Shown here: one piece after another, positions 27,535 through 35,947 of the stretch
Numbering within the stretch: the first letter of the stretch is position 1
Layout: every line of letters begins with the position of its first letter
Source: Flavobacteriales bacterium
GTDB lineage: Bacteria; Bacteroidota; Bacteroidia; Flavobacteriales; CAJXXR01
Direction: 5' to 3'
NCBI GenBank assembly: GCA_025210805.1
Contig: JAOAQX010000007.1
Location: forward strand, 62,001-126,000
DNA length: 64,000 nucleotides
Made by a program: the position numbers and the translations under genes
The notes under the pieces: model-generated
The model's input: the letters and a program-made list of their open reading frames with translations, nothing else
What the model was told of the DNA's origin: nothing
The model's database searches: none

Positions 27535-28958
27535 ACACAGAAAATATTGCCGTAGGACTAGACATTGGTACCACAAAAGTAGTGTGTGTTATTGCACAAA
27601 GAGGTACGGGAGACCGAATAAAAGTATTGGGTGTAGGGCATGCTCCTTCTACAGGAGTACAGCGTGGAGTGGTTCATAATGTAGTACAAACAATGGAATC
27701 TGTAAAGCAAGCAGTTTCTATGGCAGAATCTCAATGCGATCATCAAGTAAATGATCTTATTGTGGGGATTGCCGGTCAGCACATTCGTTCTATCCAGCAC
27801 TCCGAGTCTATTACCAGAGAAAATCCTGAAGATTTTATCGATCATAAAGATATTAATGCCCTTATCGGAAAAGTACACGGAATCGTTTTACTTCCTGGTG
27901 AAGAAATCATCCATATTCTTCCTCAAGTATATAAAGTAGATAGCGAATCTGGAATTTTAGATCCCATTGGGATGTCTGGATCACGTTTAGAAGCTAATTT
28001 CCATATTGTAGTAGGAAGAATTAATTCGATCCAAAATATTGGAAGATGCGTAAAAGGAGCAGGTTACAAAATATCAGGACTTACACTGGAGCCGCTTGCA
28101 TCGGCAACAGCCTGTCTTAATGACGATGAAAAAGATGCAGGAGTTGCCCTCCTAGATATTGGTGGGGGAACTACAGATATCGCCATTTTTAAAGATGGAA
28201 TTATTCGTCATACTTCCGTGATTCCTTTCGGAGGAAAAGCCATCACTGAAGACATCAAAAATGGTTTCCAAATCATTGAAAAACAAGCTGAATTATTGAA
28301 AATAAAATTCGGATCTTGTACTCCTCTTGCCAATAAAGAAAATGAAATTGTTTCTATACCAGGACTCAGAGGAAGAGACCCAAAAGAGGTCAGTCTTAGA
28401 AATCTTGCCACAGCGATCCACGCACGTGTAGAAGAAATTCTAAATGCAGTGGACGCCATCATAAAAGGATATGAAGGAAATGATCCTACTAAAAAACTTA
28501 TTGCAGGAATTGTGATAACAGGAGGTGGTGCCAAACTTAAACACCTCAAAACAATGGCAAAATTTGAAACCTTGATGGATACTAGAATTGGTTATCCACA
28601 AGAAAGGATAGAAGGAGAAATGCTCTCCAAATTATCCAGTCCGATTTATGCAACTTCTATAGGACTTGCCATTCAAGCGGTGGAAAGTAAAGAAAGAGCC
28701 ATAGAAGAAGCACTAATTAGACAAGAAGAACTAGAAAAGCAACAAGAACTAGAACAACAGATATCCGACGAACCTTTTTATCAATCTTATGAAGCATCTC
28801 CAGAAATGTCACCATCAGAAGTGCATGAAGAACCTAGAGAAACTGCCGTTCAAGATGATAAAGACATGAAAAAAATATTAGAAACCAGTAAGAAAAAAGT
28901 AAATTTCTTAGAAAGATGGTCTAGTAAATTTCTTAATTTCCTTGAAGGAGATGAATAA
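27531..28958 (+). CDS. ftsA: Cell division protein FtsA
   Basis: This 475-residue actin-like protein tethers FtsZ to the membrane. It shows phosphate motif AVGLDIGTTKVVCVIA, the 1C-domain region, phosphate 2 ALLDIGGGTTDIAIFKDG and adenosine motif VITGGGAKLKHL. The tail after ~residue 400 is long and acidic (QEELEKQQELEQQ onward) and ends in an amphipathic segment KKVNFLERWSSKFLNFLEG, a likely membrane-targeting helix. It follows ftsQ with a 4-bp overlap and precedes ftsZ by 59 bp. Confidence 0.96.
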   Translation: MNTENIAVGLDIGTTKVVCVIAQRGTGDRIKVLGVGHAPSTGVQRGVVHNVVQTMESVKQAVSMAESQCDHQVNDLIVGIAGQHIRSIQHSESITRENPEDFIDHKDINALIGKVHGIVLLPGEEIIHILPQVYKVDSESGILDPIGMSGSRLEANFHIVVGRINSIQNIGRCVKGAGYKISGLTLEPLASATACLNDDEKDAGVALLDIGGGTTDIAIFKDGIIRHTSVIPFGGKAITEDIKNGFQIIEKQAELLKIKFGSCTPLANKENEIVSIPGLRGRDPKEVSLRNLATAIHARVEEILNAVDAIIKGYEGNDPTKKLIAGIVITGGGAKLKHLKTMAKFETLMDTRIGYPQERIEGEMLSKLSSPIYATSIGLAIQAVESKERAIEEALIRQEELEKQQELEQQISDEPFYQSYEASPEMSPSEVHEEPRETAVQDDKDMKKILETSKKKVNFLERWSSKFLNFLEGDE

Positions 28959-29017
28959 ACCAATTAATTGGTTCACAACAAAGGTTCGGAAGAATAATAA
29001 AAGTTTAGACAAAAAAT

Positions 29018-30523
29018 ATGAGCGGAATATTAGAATTTGATTTGCCACAAGGGAAATCCTCAGTCATCAAAGTAGTAGGTGTAGGAGGAGGTGGTTCCAA
29101 TGCCGTAAACCACATGTACCGCATAGGTGCAAAAGGAGTTGATTTTGCTGTTTGTAATACCGATGAACAAGCACTCAACAATAGCCCCGTACCCAACAAA
29201 ATACAACTAGGAGTAACCACTACCAAGGGTCTTGGTGCAGGAGCAAACCCCGAAGTTGGAGAAAAATCTGCCAAAGAAAATCTAGAAGAAATTAGAGCCT
29301 TTTTGGGAGAGAAAACCGAAATGCTTTTCATTACTGCCGGAATGGGTGGAGGAACAGGAACTGGTGCAGCTCCTATTATTGCAAGAACAGCTAGAGAACT
29401 CAATGTTCTTACAGTAGGAATTGTAACAATTCCTTTTAGGTTTGAAGGTCCTACAAGGATGCGTCAGGCACAAGAAGGAATTACCAAAATGAAAGAATTT
29501 GTGGATACACTCATTGTGGTAAACAATGACAAAATCCGTGAAATATATGGAAACCTTGGTTTTAAATCGGCTTTCGCCAAAGCAGATGAAATTTTGGCAA
29601 ATGCCACTAAGGGAATCTCGGAAGTAATTACCCAAGAATGTCAGGTGAATATTGACCTTAATGATGCCAGAACTGTACTCGAACAAAGTGGTACAGCCAT
29701 TATGGGAACAGGTGAAGCGTCTGGAGAAAACCGTGCAGAAGAAGCCCTGAAAAAAGCCGTTCACTCTCCATTACTGAACAATAACCATATCCTCGGCGCC
29801 AAAAATGTACTTCTTCTCATTATGTCTGGTCAAGAGGAGGTTACATTTGATGAAGTAGGATATATCAATGACCTATTGATAGAAGAAGCAGGTGGTGAAG
29901 GAAAAGTCGATATCATCATGGGTGTAGGTGAAGATGAAACTATTGGAAACAATATTGCCGTAACAGTTATTGCCACAGGTTTTGAAGAAAAAAATGATAT
30001 CGGTAAACAACCTACAATTAAAAGAGAAGTGATTAAGCATAAGCTTGATTTCGACGAAAATACCGATCCTTTTGAAGAATCTATGGAAGCTGGTGAACAA
30101 AATACTTCTGTGAAACCCACTCCTCAAACTGAAACAACACAAGAAACAAAAGCCGCTGCAGAAAAATTGGTAGAAGAAATTGTGGAAGAAGCAAAAGAAG
30201 CCATTCAACCAATCATCGAAGCAAAAGAAACTCCTTCTTCTGTTGTGACGCTAGAAAAAGAAGAGAAAATAGAAGAAAAAAATACAGGAAACGGAATCTT
30301 TCAAGAATCCAGTGATTTGACTTCTGCTGAACTCATAGAAAGAGCAAGGAAAAGAAGAGAAAGATTACAAAAGTATAATTATAACAACCTCGACCAAGCC
30401 AATATGGAACAAGTGGAAAATATTCCTGCCTACAAAAGGCAAGGCATTAAGCTTGACAACCATGATGCATCTGCAGAAAATGTGGAAAGATATAACTTAG
30501 AAGACGACTCAAAAGATTCATAA
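29018..30523 (+). CDS. ftsZ: Cell division GTPase FtsZ
   Basis: This 501-residue tubulin homologue forms the Z ring. It holds the GTP-binding loops VGVGGGGSNAVNHM and the tubulin signature GMGGGTGTGAAPIIA, with NNDKIREIYGN and the T7-loop region NIDLNDARTVL. After the ~320-residue core comes a long, acidic, low-complexity linker (residues ~345-470) typical of Bacteroidota, ending in the conserved C-terminal peptide NIPAYKRQGIKL that binds FtsA. It is the distal division gene of the cluster, with yqeY 2 bp downstream. Confidence 0.97.
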   Translation: MSGILEFDLPQGKSSVIKVVGVGGGGSNAVNHMYRIGAKGVDFAVCNTDEQALNNSPVPNKIQLGVTTTKGLGAGANPEVGEKSAKENLEEIRAFLGEKTEMLFITAGMGGGTGTGAAPIIARTARELNVLTVGIVTIPFRFEGPTRMRQAQEGITKMKEFVDTLIVVNNDKIREIYGNLGFKSAFAKADEILANATKGISEVITQECQVNIDLNDARTVLEQSGTAIMGTGEASGENRAEEALKKAVHSPLLNNNHILGAKNVLLLIMSGQEEVTFDEVGYINDLLIEEAGGEGKVDIIMGVGEDETIGNNIAVTVIATGFEEKNDIGKQPTIKREVIKHKLDFDENTDPFEESMEAGEQNTSVKPTPQTETTQETKAAAEKLVEEIVEEAKEAIQPIIEAKETPSSVVTLEKEEKIEEKNTGNGIFQESSDLTSAELIERARKRRERLQKYNYNNLDQANMEQVENIPAYKRQGIKLDNHDASAENVERYNLEDDSKDS

Positions 30524-30525
30524 AT

Positions 30526-30978
30526 ATGGGATTACAAGACAATTTGATGGCGGAAATGAAAACCGCAATGAAAGCAAAAAATCAAGTAAAACTTACAGTT
30601 CTTAGAGCTATAAAAGCCGAGATACTCAAGTTTAATACTTCTGGTGAAGGAAAAGAAATGGATGATGCTACCGAAATCACTTTACTTTCTAAAATGCTGA
30701 AACAAAGAAAAGATGCTGCATCTATTTACCAAGAACAAGGTAGAGAAGATCTTGCTAAAGATGAATTAGACCAAGCAGCAATCATCAGCGAATACCTTCC
30801 TAAGCAGATGAGCGCAGAAGAATTAGAAACTGCCGTAAAAGAAATCGTATCTAAAGTGGGTGCAGCAGGACCACAGGATATGGGAAAAGTGATGGGAATG
30901 GCATCTGGACAACTAAAAGGAAAAGCCGAAGGAAAAGACATCGCCAATATGGTAAAAACAGTTTTGGGTAATTTATAA
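30526..30978 (+). CDS. yqeY: GatB/YqeY domain-containing protein
   Basis: This 150-residue soluble helical protein of the YqeY family shares the tRNA-binding tail domain of GatB. Family signatures are MAEMKTAMKAKNQVKLTVLR at the start, EYLPKQMSAEELETAVKEI and MGKVMGMASGQLKGKAEGKD toward the end. The cellular role is not firmly known. It starts 2 bp after ftsZ, as in many Bacteroidota, and a strong terminator follows. Confidence 0.93.
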   Translation: MGLQDNLMAEMKTAMKAKNQVKLTVLRAIKAEILKFNTSGEGKEMDDATEITLLSKMLKQRKDAASIYQEQGREDLAKDELDQAAIISEYLPKQMSAEELETAVKEIVSKVGAAGPQDMGKVMGMASGQLKGKAEGKDIANMVKTVLGNL

Positions 30979-31001
30979 TAAACCCAGAATATTCTACAAA
31001 C

Positions 31002-31052
31002 AAAAACAGCACAAAAGCCGCTATATTTATTGGTTTTTGTGCTGTTTTTTTT
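31002..31052 (+). terminator. Terminator after ftsZ-yqeY (copy 1 of a duplicated hairpin)
   Basis: The arms AAAACAGCACAAAA and TTTTTGTGCTGTTTT enclose a GCC/GG stem and an AT-rich loop, then a run of eight T. It is the end of the mre-fts cluster. A near-identical hairpin lies at 32054-32108. Confidence 0.85.
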
Positions 31053-31197
31053 GAAGAAAAAAGAAAAAATATTTATCGACATAATGCCTTCGAATAATAT
31101 CCTAAATAGTATTATCTATTTTTATAATTAAAATTAAAATTTTTAAAATATTCAATATCAAAACTCTATACAATTTGTTTTATATAACTTTACGTTT

Positions 31198-31799
31198 ATG
31201 AAAAATTATATAATATTAGTAATTGCCTTAGTGTTTACGTTTAGCACAAAGGCTCAAGAAGACAAAAAACCTCAAATTTATTTCCAAACAGGATTTTCTT
31301 TTGGTAGTCAGTTTGGTGGTAAATTTAGTTTAAACTATACAAATTCAAACAACCTTACATTTAGTTTTGGAACGAGAGGTTCAAGTGCAAATGCTCTTGA
31401 AAAACCAGATGATTACTCCGCTGGGCTCTTTGGGATTTTTTCAGGATATGATCGTTATACCCATTATTTTGCCACAATAGGTACAAAATACTTTTTTGAT
31501 AAAGAAAAAGGTTACGCTTGGAATTTGAAAGGTGGTTTGGCATACTCACAAGTTACCAATGCTATTAATTTCACTCCCGTAGAAGACTATATTGGCTAGG
31601 AACAAATTACACCCATGAAAAACAGCAATATGCTACAGTGAGTATGATTATTAATCCTACTTTAGAAATCCCATTTACAAGAGTATTAGGTATGTATTTC
31701 GGTGCACCTATAATCATAAATAAAGATCGTTTTTTATACGGTGTAGAAATTGGTTTTATATTAGGGAACCTTACAAAGAAAAAAGCAACAAATAGTTAG
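31198..31799 (+). pseudogene. Outer-membrane beta-barrel protein, frameshifted
   Basis: The first frame encodes a signal peptide (MKNYIILVIALVFTFSTKAQ) and barrel-like strands (GGKFSLNYTNSNNLTFSFG, GYAWNLKGGLAYS) and stops at TAG around 31599. The -1 frame continues directly from about 31590 with WLGTNYTHEKQQYATVSMI, more strands and a C-terminal FLYGVEIGFILGNL, ending at 31797-31799. Together they make a ~200-residue porin-like barrel. The break is a single-base shift without a homopolymer run, so it looks like decay (or a sequencing error) rather than phase variation. It lies between duplicated terminators. Confidence 0.7.
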
Positions 31800-31910
31800 T
31801 CATCATCTGAAAAGGAATCATAAACAACTCCTTTTGTCTTAAAAAATGCTTTCATTCTGATTTTCAAAGAAATCGATATTAATCATTTATTGGTCAATAA
31901 CTCCCAATTA

Positions 31911-32050
31911 TATTATGGTGTTAATTTACTCACTGTAATAAGCCCCCGTTGAATTCCTGAGCTTGTCCTGGCTTTTCGGGAATGTTCTACAACGAAAAAC
32001 TCCGAAAAGAAACAAAATATATGGGTAAATTAACAACGTAAACGGTATTA
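31911..32050. repeat. Modular intergenic repeat, type II (copy 2)
   Basis: The element runs from TATGGTGTTAATTTACTCA to ATGGGTAAATTAACAACG with an AACGGTATTA tail. Ends are inverted copies of the GTTAATTTACYCA module. The blocks AATAAGCCCC, TTCTACAA, ACTCCGAAAAGAAAC and ATATGGGTAAATTAACA parallel the copy at 11665-11783, while the central GC hairpin differs. Together with the following terminator it fills the 343-bp gap between the broken barrel gene and the next CDS. Confidence 0.7.
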
Positions 32051-32053
32051 ATT

Positions 32054-32108
32054 CAAACAAAAACAGCACAAAAGCCGATATAATTATTGGTTAAGTGCTG
32101 TTTTTTTG
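32054..32108 (-). terminator. Second copy of the ftsZ-region terminator hairpin
   Basis: CAAACAAAAACAGCACAAAAGCCG and the complementary GTGCTGTTTTTTT repeat the hairpin at 31002-31052 with a few changes. On the minus strand it also runs into a T-rich tract, so it probably terminates the leftward gene that ends at 32143. Confidence 0.75.
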
Positions 32109-32142
32109 GGGAAAACTAAAATTTTTATTGATTACAACTCCG

Positions 32143-33687
32143 TCAGTAATAAGTATAGATAGAACCCGAGGACTGATAAGGTCCATACAGAGAATTATCT
32201 TCATTAAAAGTATCACCTCCTGCTCCTATAATAATCATCCCACTATTCGTGGTGATTTGTACATTTGATCCAAAATAAGTGAATTGTTCAGCGTGTTTAG
32301 GACGAAATTTTCGGGTTTTCTTCCAGTCGTTATCAATATACTGATAGACATAAACATTTCCAATTGCATCAGTTTCTTCATAATTCCCTAGGCCATTATA
32401 GACCGTATCGGCCACACCATGGGCACTAAGTACTAAGGTGTTTCCTTCTTTGCTAAAGTCTATAGAAACTCCCAAAAATGCGATAAAGCGATTATTCGTC
32501 TTGTATATTTCTTTTTCTAAACTCCAATTATTCTGATTCTTTCTAAAGACATGAACACTTCCTGCATAGAAGTCATTACCTAATTGCCTTAAAGGACTCC
32601 CTACTGCTAAAAGACTTCCATCCGAATTTGTCGTTAAAGTAACTCCAAAATAGGCACTCCTATTCAAATTTTGAGGAACTATCTTGTCGATTTCTTGCCA
32701 AGAATTACCCATTTTCTTAAAAGCATAAACAGCCCCAATATCATCCTCGTATCCATCTAATCCGCAAGAACTGATAAACATCGTTTGATTATCACTTGAC
32801 AAGACTATTGCGTTTCCAAATTTATCACCAATCTCAGATACAGAGGGAATAATAGAATCCGTTAGCGTATAATTTGAGCCATTTAAGGTATATTCATAGA
32901 CTATTCCTTTATACCTTTTTTGATTTACATCTCCATAGAGAGGAGGTTCTCCAGAACGACCGATATACAATTTATTGGCAGTGGAATTCATTGCCAAACT
33001 AGAACCAAAAAAATGATTTTCTCGAGCCGTAATTGATTTCAGTTTTTGTTTGAAAACCCAACTATTTTGCTCCTTTTTATAGATATATACCGCACCCGAT
33101 TTTGGTCTCGAATTTCCCATACCCGTTTCATCCGATGCTTCTTGAAAAGCAGAAATCATTAAGGTTTTAGCATCTGCACTTATCTTAATCGAAATTCCAA
33201 ACCCATCATTACTTTCACCATCAGAGGCAACAATCTTTTGTTTTTCAATCCATAAATTGTTTTCAAGTTCAAAGATATAGACCGCTCCTTTACTAGAATT
33301 CTCTGCATGTGCACTCACGACTAGTGTTTTATTATCTGAACTCAAATCCATGAACATTCCAAAATTCCCAGACTCAGTGGGTGTGCTTGCCTTATTTTTA
33401 TGCACGGCATTATCCCAGTTTCCTAAATTAATTCCTTGGGTATTCTTCCATTTGTTTCCCGTATAATAATTAATGGCTTGATCTGTCTTATCATAAATCA
33501 TCAAACCTTCAGCGGGATTGGGAATAAGGTTTTCGTTGTCCACCCTAGGAATCAGCATTCCTTTTGTCTGACTTTTTACTTCTAAAATAGCAGATGGATG
33601 TGGATTTGTGGTTCCTATTCCAACTTGCCCATGGCATATTTTAGTAATCAGTGACAATACTAAAAACAGCCTTAAAGATGCGTTCAT
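32143..33687 (-). CDS. Secreted beta-propeller-like (FG-GAP/integrin-alpha-type) protein
   Basis: This 514-residue protein has a signal peptide (MNASLRLFLVLSLITKICHG) and the Bacteroidota surface-protein opening QVGIGTTNPHPSAILEVKSQ. The rest is a set of about seven ~60-residue repeats with the pattern 'GxSxxxSxDxxTLxVSA...GAVYIYxxxxNxWxxxQKI', as in FG-GAP propellers (for example SSDNKTLVVSAHAENSSKG, SADAKTLMISAFQEASDE). It is probably exported and extracellular; no T9SS tail is evident. It is convergent with the broken barrel gene and divergent from TerC. Confidence 0.75.
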   Translation of the reverse strand: MNASLRLFLVLSLITKICHGQVGIGTTNPHPSAILEVKSQTKGMLIPRVDNENLIPNPAEGLMIYDKTDQAINYYTGNKWKNTQGINLGNWDNAVHKNKASTPTESGNFGMFMDLSSDNKTLVVSAHAENSSKGAVYIFELENNLWIEKQKIVASDGESNDGFGISIKISADAKTLMISAFQEASDETGMGNSRPKSGAVYIYKKEQNSWVFKQKLKSITARENHFFGSSLAMNSTANKLYIGRSGEPPLYGDVNQKRYKGIVYEYTLNGSNYTLTDSIIPSVSEIGDKFGNAIVLSSDNQTMFISSCGLDGYEDDIGAVYAFKKMGNSWQEIDKIVPQNLNRSAYFGVTLTTNSDGSLLAVGSPLRQLGNDFYAGSVHVFRKNQNNWSLEKEIYKTNNRFIAFLGVSIDFSKEGNTLVLSAHGVADTVYNGLGNYEETDAIGNVYVYQYIDNDWKKTRKFRPKHAEQFTYFGSNVQITTNSGMIIIGAGGDTFNEDNSLYGPYQSSGSIYTYY

Positions 33688-33859
33688 GCGAATTTTAATT
33701 GTATTTATCGTGCAAAACTATCCATTCATCGAAATGAAATAAATAGGGAATATTCCCTATTTTGATTCGATGTCGATTACTAATCTTTATAAAACCGCTG
33801 GAAATTCATTATAGAGATCAGCAAAAAAGTTCATAATCAATATGATACTTCTTTTAATT
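33688..33859. other. Left part of a 502-bp intergenic gap
   Basis: The gap from 33688 to 34189 separates the leftward propeller gene from TerC. This first portion holds no feature I can support; the rest contains a long hairpin, a short ORF that may be a gene remnant, and the TerC promoter, listed separately. Confidence 0.4.
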
Positions 33860-33915
33860 CACCAAAAAGACGTCTTTTTAGTGAGTGTATTCACTAAAAA
33901 GACGAACTTTTGGTG
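33860..33915. repeat. 56-nt hairpin with competing arms
   Basis: The outer arms CACCAAAA and TTTTGGTG and inner arms CGTCTTTTTAGTGA and TCACTAAAAAGACG are perfect complements around a GTGTAT loop. The 5' half also contains the self-complementary AAAAAGACGTCTTTTT, so two alternative foldings are possible. There is no T tract, so it is not a classic terminator. Confidence 0.8.
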
Positions 33916-33931
33916 AAAATAAGATTAAAAA

Positions 33932-34108
33932 ATGTATTCAAGATATCTAAAGAAACAAATAGACTCCAAGCTAAATAAAGGCAAGGCAATCATATTAATT
34001 GAAATTTCCTATAATTGCATTTCGAACTCCATTGTCATAAAAGTAGATTTTCCTATTGGTCTTGATTTCGATAGAGAAAATTTTAGAGATTTTGTTATTG
34101 CCCAATGA
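33932..34108 (+). pseudogene. Short ORF resembling an AAA/DUF4143 ATPase N-terminus
   Basis: The 58-codon frame begins MYSRYLKKQIDSKLNKGKAI, which resembles the start of Bacteroidota DUF4143-type AAA ATPases, where the next residues would form the P-loop. Here the P-loop is missing, and after IILIE the sequence changes character (NSIVIKVDFPIGLDFDREN). It is either a truncated remnant with an internal deletion or a small novel gene. The resemblance is from memory of the family, not a search. Confidence 0.35.
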
Positions 34109-34155
34109 TTTAGAAATTTCGTCTATTTACTCTATTCTAAATCAATACTTGTAGC

Positions 34156-34163
34156 TATATTTG
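34156..34163 (+). promoter_or_regulatory. -7 box upstream of terC
   Basis: TATATTTG fits TAnnTTTG and lies 26 bp before the TerC ATG. Confidence 0.5.
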
Positions 34164-34189
34164 ACAAAATTGAAGAATTAGATTAAAAA

Positions 34190-34957
34190 ATGTTAGACTT
34201 TTTAGCCAACCCCGAAGTATGGGGTGCCCTTGTAACCCTTACTTTTTTAGAAATTGTACTGGGAGTTGATAATATCATTTTTATTTCCATTGCGGCAAAT
34301 AAAGTAAAGCCAGAAGAACAAGCCAAAGCCAGAAATATCGGTTTGATCTTAGCGATGATTTTCCGTTTGATTTTACTTTTCTTTATCTCTTTTCTTATCC
34401 AGATGCAAAAGCCACTTTTCTCCGTAGATTGGAGTTTTGCAAAAGGAGGATTTTCAGGTCAAGCCTTAATTCTTTTGGCTGGGGGAATATTCCTCATCTA
34501 CAAAAGCACCAAAGAAATTCATCATAAACTAGAAGGCGAAGAAGCCGAAAAAGCCAATGGAAAGGCTAAATCTACCCTTACACAAGCTATTGTGCAAATT
34601 GCATTAATAAATGTGGTATTCTCTTTTGATTCTATTCTTACTGCTGTGGGAATGACAAACGGATTGGAAGGAGCGATGCCCGTTATGATTATTTCGGTCA
34701 TTCTCTCCATGATTATCATGATGGTATTTGCGGGTCCAGTTGGGCGTTTTGTAAACGAACACCCTTCTATTCAGATGCTGGGTCTTTCCTTTTTGATTTT
34801 GATTGGTTTTATGCTGATTACCGAATCTGCCCACATGGCAAATCTAGAACTTTTTGGAGCGCATGTAGGAGTTATACCTAAAGGATACCTCTACTTTGCG
34901 ATTTCTTTCTCTCTCTTTGTGGAGTTTCTAAATCTTAGAATGCGGAAGAAGAAATAA
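34190..34957 (+). CDS. TerC-family integral membrane protein
   Basis: This 255-residue membrane protein of the TerC family is associated with tellurite resistance and, for related proteins, with metal (Mn) efflux during protein export. About seven helices are visible, with the family's membrane aspartate motifs: LTFLEIVLGVDNIIFISI near the start and VVFSFDSILTAVGM in the second half. A charged loop (HKLEGEEAEKANGKAKS) separates the halves. It has its own promoter and is followed after 39 bp by the WYL regulator. Confidence 0.93.
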   Translation: MLDFLANPEVWGALVTLTFLEIVLGVDNIIFISIAANKVKPEEQAKARNIGLILAMIFRLILLFFISFLIQMQKPLFSVDWSFAKGGFSGQALILLAGGIFLIYKSTKEIHHKLEGEEAEKANGKAKSTLTQAIVQIALINVVFSFDSILTAVGMTNGLEGAMPVMIISVILSMIIMMVFAGPVGRFVNEHPSIQMLGLSFLILIGFMLITESAHMANLELFGAHVGVIPKGYLYFAISFSLFVEFLNLRMRKKK

Positions 34958-34996
34958 TACTACTTTATTTAATATTGAAAAATAAGTTTCAAAAAT

Positions 34997-35878
34997 ATGA
35001 AGCAACTTAAAAGACGTATTCGTTTATTTCAATTATTAATGAGTAATAAACTCTATTCTAGGAAAGAAGTGTTGAAGAGAATACGTGATGAATTTTACAT
35101 GGATTCTTTTACTTCGTCTTATTCTGATGCCACTCTTTCCCGGGATCTAGAATGTTTACGAGACTTTGGAATCATGGTTGCTAATAAGAATAGGTATTAT
35201 GAAATAGACTATTCACAATCTGAACATGGTATTAAACTCTTTAAAACCTTAGAATTTTTAAATTTTAATAAACTATTAGAACATAAAAATTCTTCAAATG
35301 TTCTGTTTGACTACGGAAATAGAGTGGAAGATAATGGATTAGAAAAAATGTCAATAATTCTCGAAGCCATTAAAAAGCAAAAAGAATTGGTAATAGATTA
35401 CATAAATTATGATGGTATAGAGCAAAAAGACGATAAATTCAAACCATTGTTCTTTAGAGAATTTGACTCTAGATGGTACCTAATTGTTGAAAATAAAACA
35501 CAAAGAGGTCATTCTTTGGCTCTTGATAGAATGAAAAATATAAAACTCTCTACAAAATCTTTTATTCCTTCAGGAAATATTACTCCCAATTTCTATTACA
35601 ATTGTATTGGTTGTAATACTATTGATCCTATTGAAAAGGTTAGACTGTGGGTAGATAAATATCAAATGAATTATTTCAATAATCAACCTTTTCATAGAAC
35701 ACAACAAGTCATCGAAGAAATCAATAACGGAACCATAATAGAAATTGAAGTGCACACGAATTTTGAACTAATGCAATACCTCTTAAAATATGGCAAGAAT
35801 ATTTATGTTATTGCACCCACTGAATTAAAAGAGAGAATGAAGAATGAGATAAAAAAAATGGAAAATTTATATCATTAA
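34997..35878 (+). CDS. WYL-domain transcriptional regulator
   Basis: This 293-residue protein carries an N-terminal winged-helix-type part (RIRLFQLLMSNKLYSRKEVL, SDATLSRDLECLRDFGIMV) and a WYL ligand-sensing domain around residues 125-190 (VIDYINYDGIEQ, FREFDSRWYLIVE, ALDRMKNIKL), then a C-terminal WCX-like extension. WYL regulators bind nucleic-acid or nucleotide ligands and often control stress or defence genes. Direct targets are unknown; three orphan genes follow on the same strand after a small hairpin. Confidence 0.88.
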   Translation: MKQLKRRIRLFQLLMSNKLYSRKEVLKRIRDEFYMDSFTSSYSDATLSRDLECLRDFGIMVANKNRYYEIDYSQSEHGIKLFKTLEFLNFNKLLEHKNSSNVLFDYGNRVEDNGLEKMSIILEAIKKQKELVIDYINYDGIEQKDDKFKPLFFREFDSRWYLIVENKTQRGHSLALDRMKNIKLSTKSFIPSGNITPNFYYNCIGCNTIDPIEKVRLWVDKYQMNYFNNQPFHRTQQVIEEINNGTIIEIEVHTNFELMQYLLKYGKNIYVIAPTELKERMKNEIKKMENLYH

Positions 35879-35882
35879 TAAC

Positions 35883-35903
35883 CATGCTCACTTTTTGAGC
35901 ATG
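35883..35903 (+). terminator. Hairpin between the WYL gene and the lipoprotein gene
   Basis: CATGCTCA pairs perfectly with TGAGCATG around CTTTT. No T tract follows, so it could be a weak terminator or a binding site. A related GCTC/GAGC hairpin lies in the 38490 divergent region. Confidence 0.45.
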
Positions 35904-35947
35904 CTATATCTCATATTTGCATCAGAATTAACAAAAACAAAATATTT

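Noticed and set aside
29282-30208. Antisense frames opposite ftsZ (111-160 codons)
   Set aside because: Antisense to the conserved FtsZ gene; composition mirrors the coding strand.
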